Source: Ramlibacter lithotrophicus
Lineage (GTDB): Bacteria > Pseudomonadota > Gammaproteobacteria > Burkholderiales > Burkholderiaceae_C
NCBI RefSeq assembly: GCF_012184415.1
Contig: NZ_VTOX01000012.1
Coordinates: 1-64,000, forward strand
Length of the DNA stretch: 64,000 bases
Reading direction: 5' to 3'
Made by a program: the position numbers and the translations under genes. Numbering within the stretch: position 1 is the stretch's first letter; every line of letters begins with the position of its first letter. Positions 1 to 7,649 of this stretch are shown piece after piece. Under the pieces are notes generated by a model. The model made no database searches. It was not told the DNA's origin and saw only the letters and a list, made by a program, of their open reading frames with translations.

Positions 1-121
1 CTGCGGTCTACAGGTTTGTAGCGGGGCATGGCATCGGCAGGGGCGGCGATGCCTGGTCAACGTTTAACTAGTCAGAAACGCTGACCGGCCGGCGAACCTC
101 CGCGGGAGTTTTTGCACAGCC

Positions 122-349
122 TCAACGCCGCCTCAACACATGGACGAAATCCACGCCGGCGGTCGTCTGCTCCACCAGCTCGTTGCCCGTCTGCTTCGCG
201 AACGCCTGGAAGTCGCGCACCGACCCGGCGTCGGTGGACACCACCTTCAGCGTCTGGCCGCTCTTCAACTCGGCCAGCGCCTTCTTGGCCTTGAGGATGG
301 GCAGCGGGCAATTCAGCCCGCGGGTGTCGATTTCCTTGTCGATGTTCAT
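122..349 (-). CDS. TusA/SirA-like sulfur carrier protein
   Basis: This 75-residue protein has the TusA/SirA fold signature. Near the N-terminus is the motif DTRGLNCPLPILKAKKAL, whose Cys-Pro is the persulfide-carrying site in this family. Known members relay sulfur from cysteine desulfurase to tRNA thiolation or to other sulfur pathways in the cytoplasm. The length matches the family (about 75-80 residues). The ATG at 349 was chosen because it gives exactly this length; the same frame runs further upstream but reads through the neighbouring gene. It is the last gene of a minus-strand run (CysM, NUDIX, this gene), which fits sulfur metabolism. Whether it is TusA itself or a paralogue cannot be told here. 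Confidence 0.88.
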   Translation of the reverse strand: MNIDKEIDTRGLNCPLPILKAKKALAELKSGQTLKVVSTDAGSVRDFQAFAKQTGNELVEQTTAGVDFVHVLRRR

Positions 350-369
350 CGCCGTTCCATTTTGCACCG

Positions 370-924
370 TCAGTCGCGGCGCACGCTGTCCATGAACTGC
401 GGCTCCACGCCGCGGCTGCGCAGCCAGTCGGCCAGCGCCCGGCCGGTGCCGGCCGGCCAGCACCTGACCTTCTCGTACTCGAACAGCCGCCAGTCCACCA
501 GCTCCGGCGACAGCCGCACCTCGCCCTCGGCCACCGCGTGGTACGCGATGATCACCTGGTTCATCCGCTGGAAGTCGTACACGCCGATCAGATTCAGCTC
601 GCGCACGTCGAGGTTGGTCTCTTCCTTCACCTCGCGCGCCACGCCTTCGGCCGGCGTCTCGCCCGCCTCCATGAAGCCGGTGATCAGCGCGTACATCTTG
701 TTGGTCCACGCCGCGTTGCGCGCCAGCAGGATCCGGTCCTGGTACTGGATCACCGCGGCCAGCACCGGCGTCGGATTGTTCCAGTGCGTCCAGCCGCAGC
801 CGGCGCAGCGCAGGCGCTCCTTCGGCCCGCCGTCCTCCACCTGCGACAGCATGCGCAGCGGCGCCGCGCAGCAAGGGCAGAACTTGTAGTCGGTGGTCAC
901 CGTCGCATCATGCCGGGAAGACAC
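370..924 (-). CDS. NUDIX hydrolase with N-terminal zinc ribbon (NudC-like)
   Basis: The 184-residue product starts with two CxxC pairs (CPCC about residues 16-19 and CAGC about 40-43) that form a zinc ribbon. A NUDIX fold follows. Its box is visible as GFMEAGETPAEG then REVKEET at residues about 83-105, with the Mg-binding glutamates intact. Such proteins hydrolyse nucleoside diphosphates linked to another moiety, for example NADH or decapping-type substrates; this one is shorter than E. coli NudC (about 257). The ATG start overlaps the 3' end of cysM by 17 bases. A GTG at 900 would avoid the overlap. Neither has a clear ribosome binding site, so the start is open. Confidence 0.85.
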   Translation of the reverse strand: MSSRHDATVTTDYKFCPCCAAPLRMLSQVEDGGPKERLRCAGCGWTHWNNPTPVLAAVIQYQDRILLARNAAWTNKMYALITGFMEAGETPAEGVAREVKEETNLDVRELNLIGVYDFQRMNQVIIAYHAVAEGEVRLSPELVDWRLFEYEKVRCWPAGTGRALADWLRSRGVEPQFMDSVRRD

Positions 925-1810
925 CGGTCGACAAGTAGCGGTCTCCCCTATCGCACACCACGAACGCGATCGTCGCGTGCTCCACCTGCTTCGCGATCTC
1001 CATCGCCACCCAGCAGGCGCCGGCCGCCGAGATGCCGCCGAAGATGCCTTCCTCGCGCGCCAGCCGCCGGCACATCTCCTCGGCGTCTTCCTGGCTCACC
1101 AGCACCGTCTCGTCCACCGTGCTCGGGTCGTAGATGCGCGGCAGGTATTCCTGGGGCCACTTGCGAATGCCGGGGATGCGCGAGCCTTCCTTCGGTTGCG
1201 CGCCGATGATGCGGATCTCCGGGTTCTTCTCCTTCAGGAACCGCGACACGCCGGTGATCGTCCCGGTGGTTCCCATCGCGCTGACGAAGTGCGTGATCCG
1301 GCCCTGGGTGTCGTCCCACAGCTCCGGCCCCGTGGTCTCGTAGTGGATGCGGGGGTTGTCCTCGTTGGCGAACTGGTCCAGCACCCGGCCCTTGCCGTCG
1401 CGCTGCATGTTCTCGGCCAGGTCGCGCGCGTATTCCATGCCGCCGCTCTTGGGCGTGAGCAGCAGCTCGGCGCCGAACGCCTTCATCGTCTGCGCCCGCT
1501 CCACCGACAGGTCCTCCGGCATGATCAGCACCATGCGGTAGCCCTTGATCGCCGCGGCCATCGCCAGCGCGATGCCGGTGTTGCCCGAAGTCGCCTCGAT
1601 CAGCGTGTCGCCCGGCTTGATCTCGCCGCGCTCCTCGGCTCGCTTGATCATCGACAGCGCCGGCCGGTCCTTCACCGAGCCGGCCGGGTTGTTGCCCTCC
1701 AGCTTGCCCAGGATCACGTTGCCGCGCTGCCGGTTCTCGGCCGCGCCTATGCGCTGCAGCGCCACCAGCGGCGTCCGGCCGATGGCGTCTTCGATGGTCG
1801 GGTAGGTCAT
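908..1810 (-). CDS. cysM: cysteine synthase B (O-acetylserine sulfhydrylase)
   Basis: This 300-residue PLP enzyme makes cysteine from O-acetylserine and sulfide or thiosulfate. It shows the PLP-lysine context NNPAGSVKDRPALSM near residue 44, the phosphate-binding loop EATSGNTGIALA near residue 70, and the CysM-type middle region. The length is that of CysM (about 300) rather than CysK. The ATG at 1810 is chosen by homology; the open frame continues upstream through the tRNA gene but cannot be coding there. No Shine-Dalgarno is visible ahead of the ATG. An AT-rich core (TATAGT on this strand at 1818-1823) lies only 8 bases upstream, so a very short leader is possible. Two sulfur/nucleotide genes follow on the same strand. 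Confidence 0.95.
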   Translation of the reverse strand: MTYPTIEDAIGRTPLVALQRIGAAENRQRGNVILGKLEGNNPAGSVKDRPALSMIKRAEERGEIKPGDTLIEATSGNTGIALAMAAAIKGYRMVLIMPEDLSVERAQTMKAFGAELLLTPKSGGMEYARDLAENMQRDGKGRVLDQFANEDNPRIHYETTGPELWDDTQGRITHFVSAMGTTGTITGVSRFLKEKNPEIRIIGAQPKEGSRIPGIRKWPQEYLPRIYDPSTVDETVLVSQEDAEEMCRRLAREEGIFGGISAAGACWVAMEIAKQVEHATIAFVVCDRGDRYLSTGVFPA

Positions 1811-1819
1811 GGGGGTGAC

Positions 1820-1825
1820 TATAAT
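1820..1825 (+). promoter_or_regulatory. -10 box ahead of tRNA-Leu
   Basis: A perfect TATAAT lies 44 bases before the mature 5' end of the tRNA. No good -35 hexamer is seen 16-18 bases upstream, so the -35 is weak or absent. The same AT core reads TATAGT on the other strand and could also serve cysM. Confidence 0.45.
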
Positions 1826-1868
1826 TCGCGGCTCCCCTCCCCCCAGGCGGAGAGGTGAATTTGGCGCA

Positions 1869-1953
1869 GCCTCGGTGGCGAAATCGGTAGACGCGCGGGA
1901 CTCAAAATCCCGTTTCGCAAGAAGTGTCGGTTCGAGTCCGACCCGAGGCACCA
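1869..1953 (+). tRNA. tRNA-Leu (anticodon CAA)
   Basis: The 85-base gene folds as a class II tRNA with a long variable arm. The acceptor stem pairs GCCTCGG (1869-1875) with CCGAGGC (1943-1949), followed by the discriminator A and an encoded CCA at 1951-1953. The anticodon stem is CGGGA/TCCCG with loop CTCAAAA; the anticodon CAA (1903-1905) reads UUG. The T-loop GTTCGAGTC is present. The DNA just after the gene shows no integrase or duplicated tRNA end. Confidence 0.97.
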
Positions 1954-2012
1954 TCCTCCGAACCCATGCGTTCCCTGGCGCCGCAAGCGCGCGGCTGGCA
2001 CACTCCGGGCCC

Positions 2013-2909
2013 ATGGGTTACGTCGAAAAGATCAGGCGGCACGGCCTCGCGGGGTCGCTGCGCATCGGCCGGGAGATGCTGCGCCGAAAGACGGCTCCGC
2101 TCCACTGGCGGCTCTGGAAAGCCCCCGCGTACCGCAACCCCACCGACGACGAACTGGTCCGCATCGAGCGGGACCTGGCCGGGCTGGGCGTCGAGGTGCA
2201 CGACTACTCACCGTCGCCCGAGGCCTTCCGCGCCTTCATGGCCGGCGACTGGTTCCCGCCCGACTATCACGGCGGCCGTGACGGCGGCGTCTGGCACGAG
2301 AAGCTGCTGGAGCACTGGATCGCCAGCCAGATGCTCGGCCTCGAAGGCTTCGGCGGCGACGACGTCTACGTCGACGTGGCGGCCTGCGGCTCGCCCTGGG
2401 CCCGCAGCCTGCGCGAGCGCCGGCGCCTGCAGGCCTTTGCCATCGACCTGGCCGTGCAGCCTGAATTCAGCGCCCTGCCTTACTACCGCGAGGAGGACGC
2501 GACTGCCACCGCCTTCGCCGACGCGTCGGTCGGCGGCGCCTCCTTGCACTGCGCCTACGAGATGTTCGAGGGCGACAGCGACACGCGCTTCATCCGCGAA
2601 GCCGCGCGCATCCTCAGGCCCGGCGGCCGCATCGTGATCGTGCCGCTGTACATGCACACGCACCACTGCACGTACTCGACACCCGAGTACTGGGGCAAGG
2701 GCCGCGGCGACCCGGGCGCCACCGAATACCTGCAAAGGGCGTACTTCGGCGTTCCCGCGTCACGCAAGTACGACGCCCCGGCGCTCAAGCGCCGCGTGCT
2801 GGACCCGGCCACCAGTTGCGGGCTGCGCTATACGCTGCACGCGCTGCGCGACAAGCCGCGCTTCGGGCCGGGCATCTACTGCCACTTCATCCTCGAGATC
2901 GTCAAGTAA
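2013..2909 (+). CDS. class I SAM-dependent methyltransferase-like protein
   Basis: The 298-residue product carries a Methyltransf_11-like core. A degenerate motif I (VYVDVAACGSPWA) lies near residue 115, and the late motif REAARILRPGGRIVIVPLYM lies near residue 195-215. Substrate is unknown. Motif I lacks the usual GxGxG, so SAM binding is plausible but not certain. The start ATG at 2013 follows the tRNA by 59 bases; the open frame extends upstream through the tRNA, so the earlier part cannot be protein. It ends just before a strong hairpin shared with the next, convergent gene. It stands alone and may not belong to the glycan cluster. Confidence 0.7.
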   Translation: MGYVEKIRRHGLAGSLRIGREMLRRKTAPLHWRLWKAPAYRNPTDDELVRIERDLAGLGVEVHDYSPSPEAFRAFMAGDWFPPDYHGGRDGGVWHEKLLEHWIASQMLGLEGFGGDDVYVDVAACGSPWARSLRERRRLQAFAIDLAVQPEFSALPYYREEDATATAFADASVGGASLHCAYEMFEGDSDTRFIREAARILRPGGRIVIVPLYMHTHHCTYSTPEYWGKGRGDPGATEYLQRAYFGVPASRKYDAPALKRRVLDPATSCGLRYTLHALRDKPRFGPGIYCHFILEIVK

Positions 2910-2942
2910 AAGGCAAACGGCCCGCCGAAGCGGGCCGTTTGC
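2908..2942 (-). terminator. bidirectional hairpin, intrinsic terminator for the minus-strand lipoprotein gene
   Basis: A 13 bp perfect stem (GCAAACGGCCCGC / GCGGGCCGTTTGC, 2913-2942, loop CGAA) lies between convergent genes. On the minus strand it is followed by CCTTTTAC, a short T run. The plus-strand side has no T run, but the stem may stop both transcripts. Confidence 0.75.
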
Positions 2943-2964
2943 GCTGACCAAGAGATCGCCAGTA

Positions 2965-3534
2965 TCAGCCGGTCACCGGCGTCAGGGTCACGGTGCCGAC
3001 GCTGTTGCCGTTGAGCACCAGTTGCCCGCCGGGGTTCACCTGAACCGTGACGGACTGGCCGCTCGACACTGCGCTGCCGAGCGCCAGCGCCACGCTGCGG
3101 CTCGCCGCCACGCCGGTGGCCTGCAGGCCGGCAGTGTTCACGTTGATGTTGCAGGGATTGACGGTGACGACGGCGCCCTGCGCGAGCCTGGACCCGGCGG
3201 GGAAGGTGGATGCCGTCACCGTGAAGATGCACGACCCGAAGGTAGTCGTGCCCGTGGCCGTGCCACCTTCGGCAACGATCGAGAACGCCGGCGTCGTCGA
3301 AGTGTCCGTGAACGCCAAGGTCGTCGTGCCCGTCGTCCCCAGTTCGGGCACACCCGCGGTGAAGGTGAACGGAACGTCCTCGACGGCAGCAACCGTGGTG
3401 GGCGCCGCCGCAACGTTGACCTGCGGGGGCGCCACCAGCACCGGCGGCGGCTCGCCACCACCACCGCCACCACCGCAGCCCGTGAGCGCGACTGCCGTGA
3501 AAACACTCAGGAGAAGCGCGGTTGTCTTGTTCAT
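2965..3534 (-). CDS. small secreted lipoprotein, function unknown
   Basis: The 189-residue product begins with a lipoprotein signal peptide ending in the lipobox ALTGC. The cysteine is followed by seven glycines and a proline-rich linker, so the folded part would be tethered flexibly to a membrane. The rest is a Thr/Val/Ala-rich, beta-strand-like sequence with two cysteines near residue 120-150. No family was recognised. The ATG at 3534 is preferred over an upstream in-frame start because GAAAGGGA sits 7 bases before it and the signal peptide then begins normally. A possible promoter is at 3572-3598 and a terminator follows at 2942-2908, so it looks monocistronic. Confidence 0.75.
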   Translation of the reverse strand: MNKTTALLLSVFTAVALTGCGGGGGGGEPPPVLVAPPQVNVAAAPTTVAAVEDVPFTFTAGVPELGTTGTTTLAFTDTSTTPAFSIVAEGGTATGTTTFGSCIFTVTASTFPAGSRLAQGAVVTVNPCNINVNTAGLQATGVAASRSVALALGSAVSSGQSVTVQVNPGGQLVLNGNSVGTVTLTPVTG

Positions 3535-3571
3535 TGATGTCCCTTTCAGAGAGGTCCTACCGTCGGCGCAG

Positions 3572-3598
3572 ATTACAACAAAGAGTACGGAGTGTAAA
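3572..3598 (-). promoter_or_regulatory. candidate sigma70-like promoter for the lipoprotein gene
   Basis: On the minus strand TTTACA (3598-3593) and TGTAAT (3577-3572) are separated by 15 bases, a short spacer. They lie about 40 bases before the start codon in a locally AT-rich stretch. No matching plus-strand promoter for the YjbH-like gene is obvious in the same gap. Confidence 0.35.
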
Positions 3599-3710
3599 TA
3601 AAAGCGAAGCGGTTTCGACACGCCTCTCATAGAATTGCCGAGCTTATCCGCGTCATCTCCTCTAGTGAGTTGGTGAATTTACCGAGCCTCGTCCAGCACG
3701 CCGCCTACGC

Positions 3711-5915
3711 ATGATGCGATTCCCGACCACTCTCACTGCCGCCGTTCTAGCAATGTGGTCCGCCGCGGCAGCGGCACAAGTCACGACACTGACGCAGGCA
3801 GGCTACACTGGGCTAGGGATAACCCCCAACGCGCACCTGCTCGACTGGGGCCGCGCCGAAGCGACATACGACCGTCAGCTGCCGGGCCTGGCGCGCGCGA
3901 CCGGCCACAACTTCGTCTTCGGTTTCGGCCTCCTGCCCAACCTGGAAATCTCCGGGCGGCTGGCGACCAACAGCATCCACCGCAACTGCTTTACCGAAGG
4001 TTGCGGCACGCGGGATCTCTCCGCGTCGGGCAAGTTCGCCATCGGCCTCGATGCGGCCAATCGCTTCCACATCGCTGCCGGCGCCACCGACCTGGGCGGT
4101 GCGGCCACCAACTTCCGAACGTACTACGGGGTGCTGACGTACCACGAGGGGCCATTCGAAGCCAGCGCGGGCGTCGCGCGCCGCAGCGGCGCGCGCGCCA
4201 CGGCCATGTCCCCGTTGCACGGCCCATTCGCCGCAGCCGCGTGGCAGCCACTGCCGTGGGTGCGCGGGCAGATCGAGTACGCCGACGGCAATGCCTGGGC
4301 CGGCGTGCGCCTGTTCGCCCCCGACTCCTGGCTGCCCGAGGGCTGGAAAGCCTATGTCGGCAGCAACCACCGGCTCAACGACAACAACCTCACGCGCCGC
4401 GCCTGGTTGAGCGCGGGCCTCTCGATCCCGCTCTACAAGGTGCCCGCCCTTCCCGGCGCCGGAGCCAAGGGCCCGCTACCGGCGCTCACGGGTGCGCAGC
4501 GGCCGCTGCCCGCCTACGAAGCGCGCGCCTTGCCGCCATCGCAGGCAACGACGCCAGGCCACGCCACGACGACGCCGGCGGTCCCCTCCCCCGTGCCGCC
4601 CATGCCGCCGACCGACACCGACCTGGAGCGGCTCGCCTCCGCCTTGCAGGACAAGGGCCTGGAAGACATCTCCGTCGGCCGCATGCCGGACGGGTCCATC
4701 GCGGTGCGCGCCAACAACGGCACCTACAACTGGAACTCCGTCGACGCGCTCGGCGTCGCCCTCGGCGCCGTGGCCCGCACCTTGGCCGACACCAGGACCG
4801 CCTACCGCCTGATCCTCACGCAGCGCCAGACGCCGCTGGTGGCCGTCACCGGCCAGAGCGACTGCCTGCGCGACTGGATCGCCAACGAAGGCGCGGCCTG
4901 CGCCGCCGGCCAGCTCTCCACGCCCGGCACCGGCGCCCTGGAGCCGCTGCACGACGGCGTCGCGTGGATCGTTCGCAACCGGCAACCGGCGTGGCAAAGA
5001 CTGCGAGTCACCGTGGGGCCGGTGCTGCAGACCAGCATAGGCACCGAATTCGGCGCCCTCGACTATTCGGCGGGCGTCAACATCGGCCTGCAACTGCCGC
5101 TGTGGGACGGCGCCAGCGTGGAGTGGCGCCGCAACGTGCCGCTGGCGCAAAGCCGCGACTACGAGGCCGACGGCGTGTTCGGCACGTGGCGCATCCGGTC
5201 GGAGACCGAACGCCTGGCCCTGACCCAGACCCTGCGCCTGCCGATGGAGCGCTGGCTCGCCCCCGGCGGCGACGTCAAGGCGAGACGCTGGGGCCTTGCC
5301 GGCGTGACGGCACAGGCCAGCGTGGGCCGCTTCGGCAGCCACTTCGACGGGCTGCACGGCGCCGTGCGCTGGGAGCCGGGCGAAGGCCGACACCGCCTCA
5401 CCGCCGAGACCGGCTGGATGCGCAACGACCGGTTCGATTCGGGGCTGCCCAACGTCGGCCCGCGCACGGCCAGGCCGCTGCTGGCGAGCTACCGCTACAA
5501 CGTGGCGCCGACGCGAACCTGGCTGGAAGCCAGTGCCGGCCAGTTCTTCTACAACGACCGCGGCATCCAGCTCGGCCTGCGCCAGTGGTTCAGCGACGTC
5601 TCGGTACGCGCCTACTACAAGCGCACCAGCTTCGAGGGCGCGCCCACCCGCCAGTTCGTCGGCCTGGAGCTGTCGGTGCCGATCGGACCGCGGCGCGAAG
5701 CCACCGTCGGGCGTCACTTGCAGGTGGGCGGCACGCCCCGCTTTGCCCACGCCAAGGAAACGCTAGTGCGCGACCCCAGCAAGAACAACGCCGTGCGCCC
5801 GGGCTTCGGCCTGCCGGCGCCGGCGCCCTCCCTGGACGCGACCTTCAACTCCGACCGCGCGGGGCTCGTCTACTTCGAAGACAACATCCGCCGCATCCGC
5901 GATGCAGCCCGGTGA
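3711..5915 (+). CDS. YjbH-family exopolysaccharide outer-membrane protein
   Basis: This 734-residue protein starts with a signal peptide (hydrophobic to about residue 22, Ala-rich cleavage region). It continues with the family opening TLTQAGYTGLGITPNAHLLDWG and long beta-strand-rich stretches in the N- and C-terminal halves. These predict an outer-membrane barrel-like protein of the YjbH group (DUF940). A proline/threonine-rich linker near residues 265-300 separates the halves. YjbH proteins accompany exopolysaccharide secretion operons and are thought to assist export. The gene directly precedes wza, which supports this. Two adjacent ATG codons (3711, 3714) are possible starts; neither has a clear Shine-Dalgarno. 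Confidence 0.82.
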   Translation: MMRFPTTLTAAVLAMWSAAAAAQVTTLTQAGYTGLGITPNAHLLDWGRAEATYDRQLPGLARATGHNFVFGFGLLPNLEISGRLATNSIHRNCFTEGCGTRDLSASGKFAIGLDAANRFHIAAGATDLGGAATNFRTYYGVLTYHEGPFEASAGVARRSGARATAMSPLHGPFAAAAWQPLPWVRGQIEYADGNAWAGVRLFAPDSWLPEGWKAYVGSNHRLNDNNLTRRAWLSAGLSIPLYKVPALPGAGAKGPLPALTGAQRPLPAYEARALPPSQATTPGHATTTPAVPSPVPPMPPTDTDLERLASALQDKGLEDISVGRMPDGSIAVRANNGTYNWNSVDALGVALGAVARTLADTRTAYRLILTQRQTPLVAVTGQSDCLRDWIANEGAACAAGQLSTPGTGALEPLHDGVAWIVRNRQPAWQRLRVTVGPVLQTSIGTEFGALDYSAGVNIGLQLPLWDGASVEWRRNVPLAQSRDYEADGVFGTWRIRSETERLALTQTLRLPMERWLAPGGDVKARRWGLAGVTAQASVGRFGSHFDGLHGAVRWEPGEGRHRLTAETGWMRNDRFDSGLPNVGPRTARPLLASYRYNVAPTRTWLEASAGQFFYNDRGIQLGLRQWFSDVSVRAYYKRTSFEGAPTRQFVGLELSVPIGPRREATVGRHLQVGGTPRFAHAKETLVRDPSKNNAVRPGFGLPAPAPSLDATFNSDRAGLVYFEDNIRRIRDAAR

Positions 5916-6022
5916 CAACAGGACGGTACCAGCTGCGCAGGTGTGCACGTCCGAGCTGTGCCATCGGGGCAAGCACGCTGGAAACACCCGGCCAGTCCCT
6001 ATAGAGTTTGCCATCAGTGCAC

Positions 6023-7210
6023 ATGCGTAATACATCCAAAGACTTCATGCACACACCGGGACTCATTGCCGTCCGCCGCCTGATCGGCCCCTTGCTGGCA
6101 GCGCTGCTGGTGCAGGGCTGCGCCGTCGTCACGGCACCCGGCTTCGACTACGCCGACCCGAAGCAGCGCACCAGCGTGACGCTGGGGCAATACGTGCCGG
6201 CCGACCCCAACAGCCCGCCGCAAGGCGTCATCACGCAAATCACGCCGGCGCTGGTGCAGGCGCAGGCGCAGAGCCAGCCGCGCGGCATCCCGGCCGAGGT
6301 GCAGGCGCTTTTCGCGGACCCCAAGCCATACACCATCGGCCCCAGCGACGTGATCGGCATCGTCGTGTACGACCATCCCGAGCTGTTGCAGAGCAATGCG
6401 GCCGTCATCAGCCAGGGCGTCGATCCGACCGGCATCAGTTCCGCGCCAGGATTCATCGTCGGGGCGGATGGCCAGATCACCTTCCCCTATGTGGGCCGAC
6501 TGAAGGTGGAAGGCCTGACCGAGATCGAGGCCTCGGAGCTACTGGCGAAACGGCTCACGCGAGTTATCAAGGACCCCCAGGTCACCGTCCGCATCCAGTC
6601 CTTTCGCAGCCGCCGAGCCTATGTGGAAGGCGAAGTTCGCACACCCGGCACCCAGATCTTCACCGACGTGCCGATGACGCTGCCGGAGGCGATCAACCGC
6701 GCCGGTGGCATCACGCCGACCGGCGACCGCTCGTTCGTCACCCTGACCCGCAACAACCAGACCACCGTCGTCAACCTCATGCAATTGCAGGAGTTGGGCG
6801 TCAGCGCCAACCGGATTCTGCTGCAGAACGGCGACCTGGTGACGGTGCGCCATCGCGACGAAAACAAGGTCTACGTGGTGGGCGAGATCGCGAAACCGTC
6901 CGCGCTGCCCATGCACAACGGCCGACTCAGCCTCAACCAGGCATTGGGCGAGGCGGGCGGGCCCAACCTCACCACGGCCAACACCGGGCAGATATACGTC
7001 ATCCGCAACACCGCGCAGGGCTCGCCCGCGGTCTTCCACCTGAACGCCAGCACGCCGAGCGCGCTGGCACTCGCCGACACGTTCTCGCTGCGTCCGAGAG
7101 ACGTGGTCTACATCGACCCGGTGCCGCTGGTCAACTGGAACCGCATCATCAGCTTGATCCTTCCTTCCGCCCAGGTGCTCAGCACGGGCCGCAGCATCAC
7201 GAATCCATGA
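6023..7210 (+). CDS. wza: polysaccharide export outer-membrane lipoprotein Wza
   Basis: The product (395 residues from this start) carries a lipoprotein signal ending LLVQGC. The polysaccharide export domain (ADPKPYTIGPSDVIGI onwards, about residues 105-190) and two SLBB-type repeats follow. Near the C-terminus NWNRIISLILPS resembles the amphipathic helix of the outer-membrane pore. Wza forms the exit channel for Wzy-dependent capsule or EPS and works with Wzc. An ATG at 6047 gives a shorter signal peptide and is equally likely; a TTG at 6008 is also in frame. The gene overlaps the phosphatase gene by 4 bases, indicating one transcript. Confidence 0.93.
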   Translation: MRNTSKDFMHTPGLIAVRRLIGPLLAALLVQGCAVVTAPGFDYADPKQRTSVTLGQYVPADPNSPPQGVITQITPALVQAQAQSQPRGIPAEVQALFADPKPYTIGPSDVIGIVVYDHPELLQSNAAVISQGVDPTGISSAPGFIVGADGQITFPYVGRLKVEGLTEIEASELLAKRLTRVIKDPQVTVRIQSFRSRRAYVEGEVRTPGTQIFTDVPMTLPEAINRAGGITPTGDRSFVTLTRNNQTTVVNLMQLQELGVSANRILLQNGDLVTVRHRDENKVYVVGEIAKPSALPMHNGRLSLNQALGEAGGPNLTTANTGQIYVIRNTAQGSPAVFHLNASTPSALALADTFSLRPRDVVYIDPVPLVNWNRIISLILPSAQVLSTGRSITNP

Positions 7211-7638
7211 AAGACATCCTGGTCGTCTGCGAAGGCAACATCTGCCGCAGCCCGATGGCCGAGGGCCTCTTGAAGACGGCGTTGCCTCGGCTCAGCGTGC
7301 GCTCCGCCGGCCTTGGCGCCTTGATCGGCATGCCCGCCGACGAAACCGCCGTGCGCCTGATGGATGCACGCGGCATCGACATCGCACCGCACCGGGCCGT
7401 CCAGATCACTGGGGACATGTGCAAACGCAGCGATCTGGTGCTGGTGATGTCCGCCGACCAGCGGAAGCGCCTGGAGCAGATGTACCCCTTTGCCTGCGGC
7501 AAGGTGTTCCGCATCGGCGAATTCGACAAACGCGACGTGCCCGACCCGTATCGGCAGCCCGAAGCTGCTTTCCGCGAGGCGCTTCAACTCATCGACAGCG
7601 GGGTCCATGCATGGCTCCAGCGCATCCACAAGATCTGA
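7207..7638 (+). CDS. wzb: low-molecular-weight protein tyrosine phosphatase (Wzb)
   Basis: The 143-residue cytoplasmic enzyme has the phosphatase loop VCEGNICRSP with nucleophile Cys8 and Arg14, and the general-acid motif DPYR in its last third. The length is typical of the family. In capsule systems Wzb removes phosphates from the tyrosine tail of Wzc, allowing the assembly/disassembly cycle needed for polymer export. It overlaps wza (ATGA) and lies 11 bases before wzc, so the three are co-transcribed and translationally linked. Confidence 0.95.
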   Translation: MKDILVVCEGNICRSPMAEGLLKTALPRLSVRSAGLGALIGMPADETAVRLMDARGIDIAPHRAVQITGDMCKRSDLVLVMSADQRKRLEQMYPFACGKVFRIGEFDKRDVPDPYRQPEAAFREALQLIDSGVHAWLQRIHKI

Positions 7639-7649
7639 CCAGCCACGCC

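Noticed and set aside
1869..1953. Attachment site of an integrated island at tRNA-Leu
   Set aside because: No integrase gene and no repeated tRNA 3' end was found in the window.
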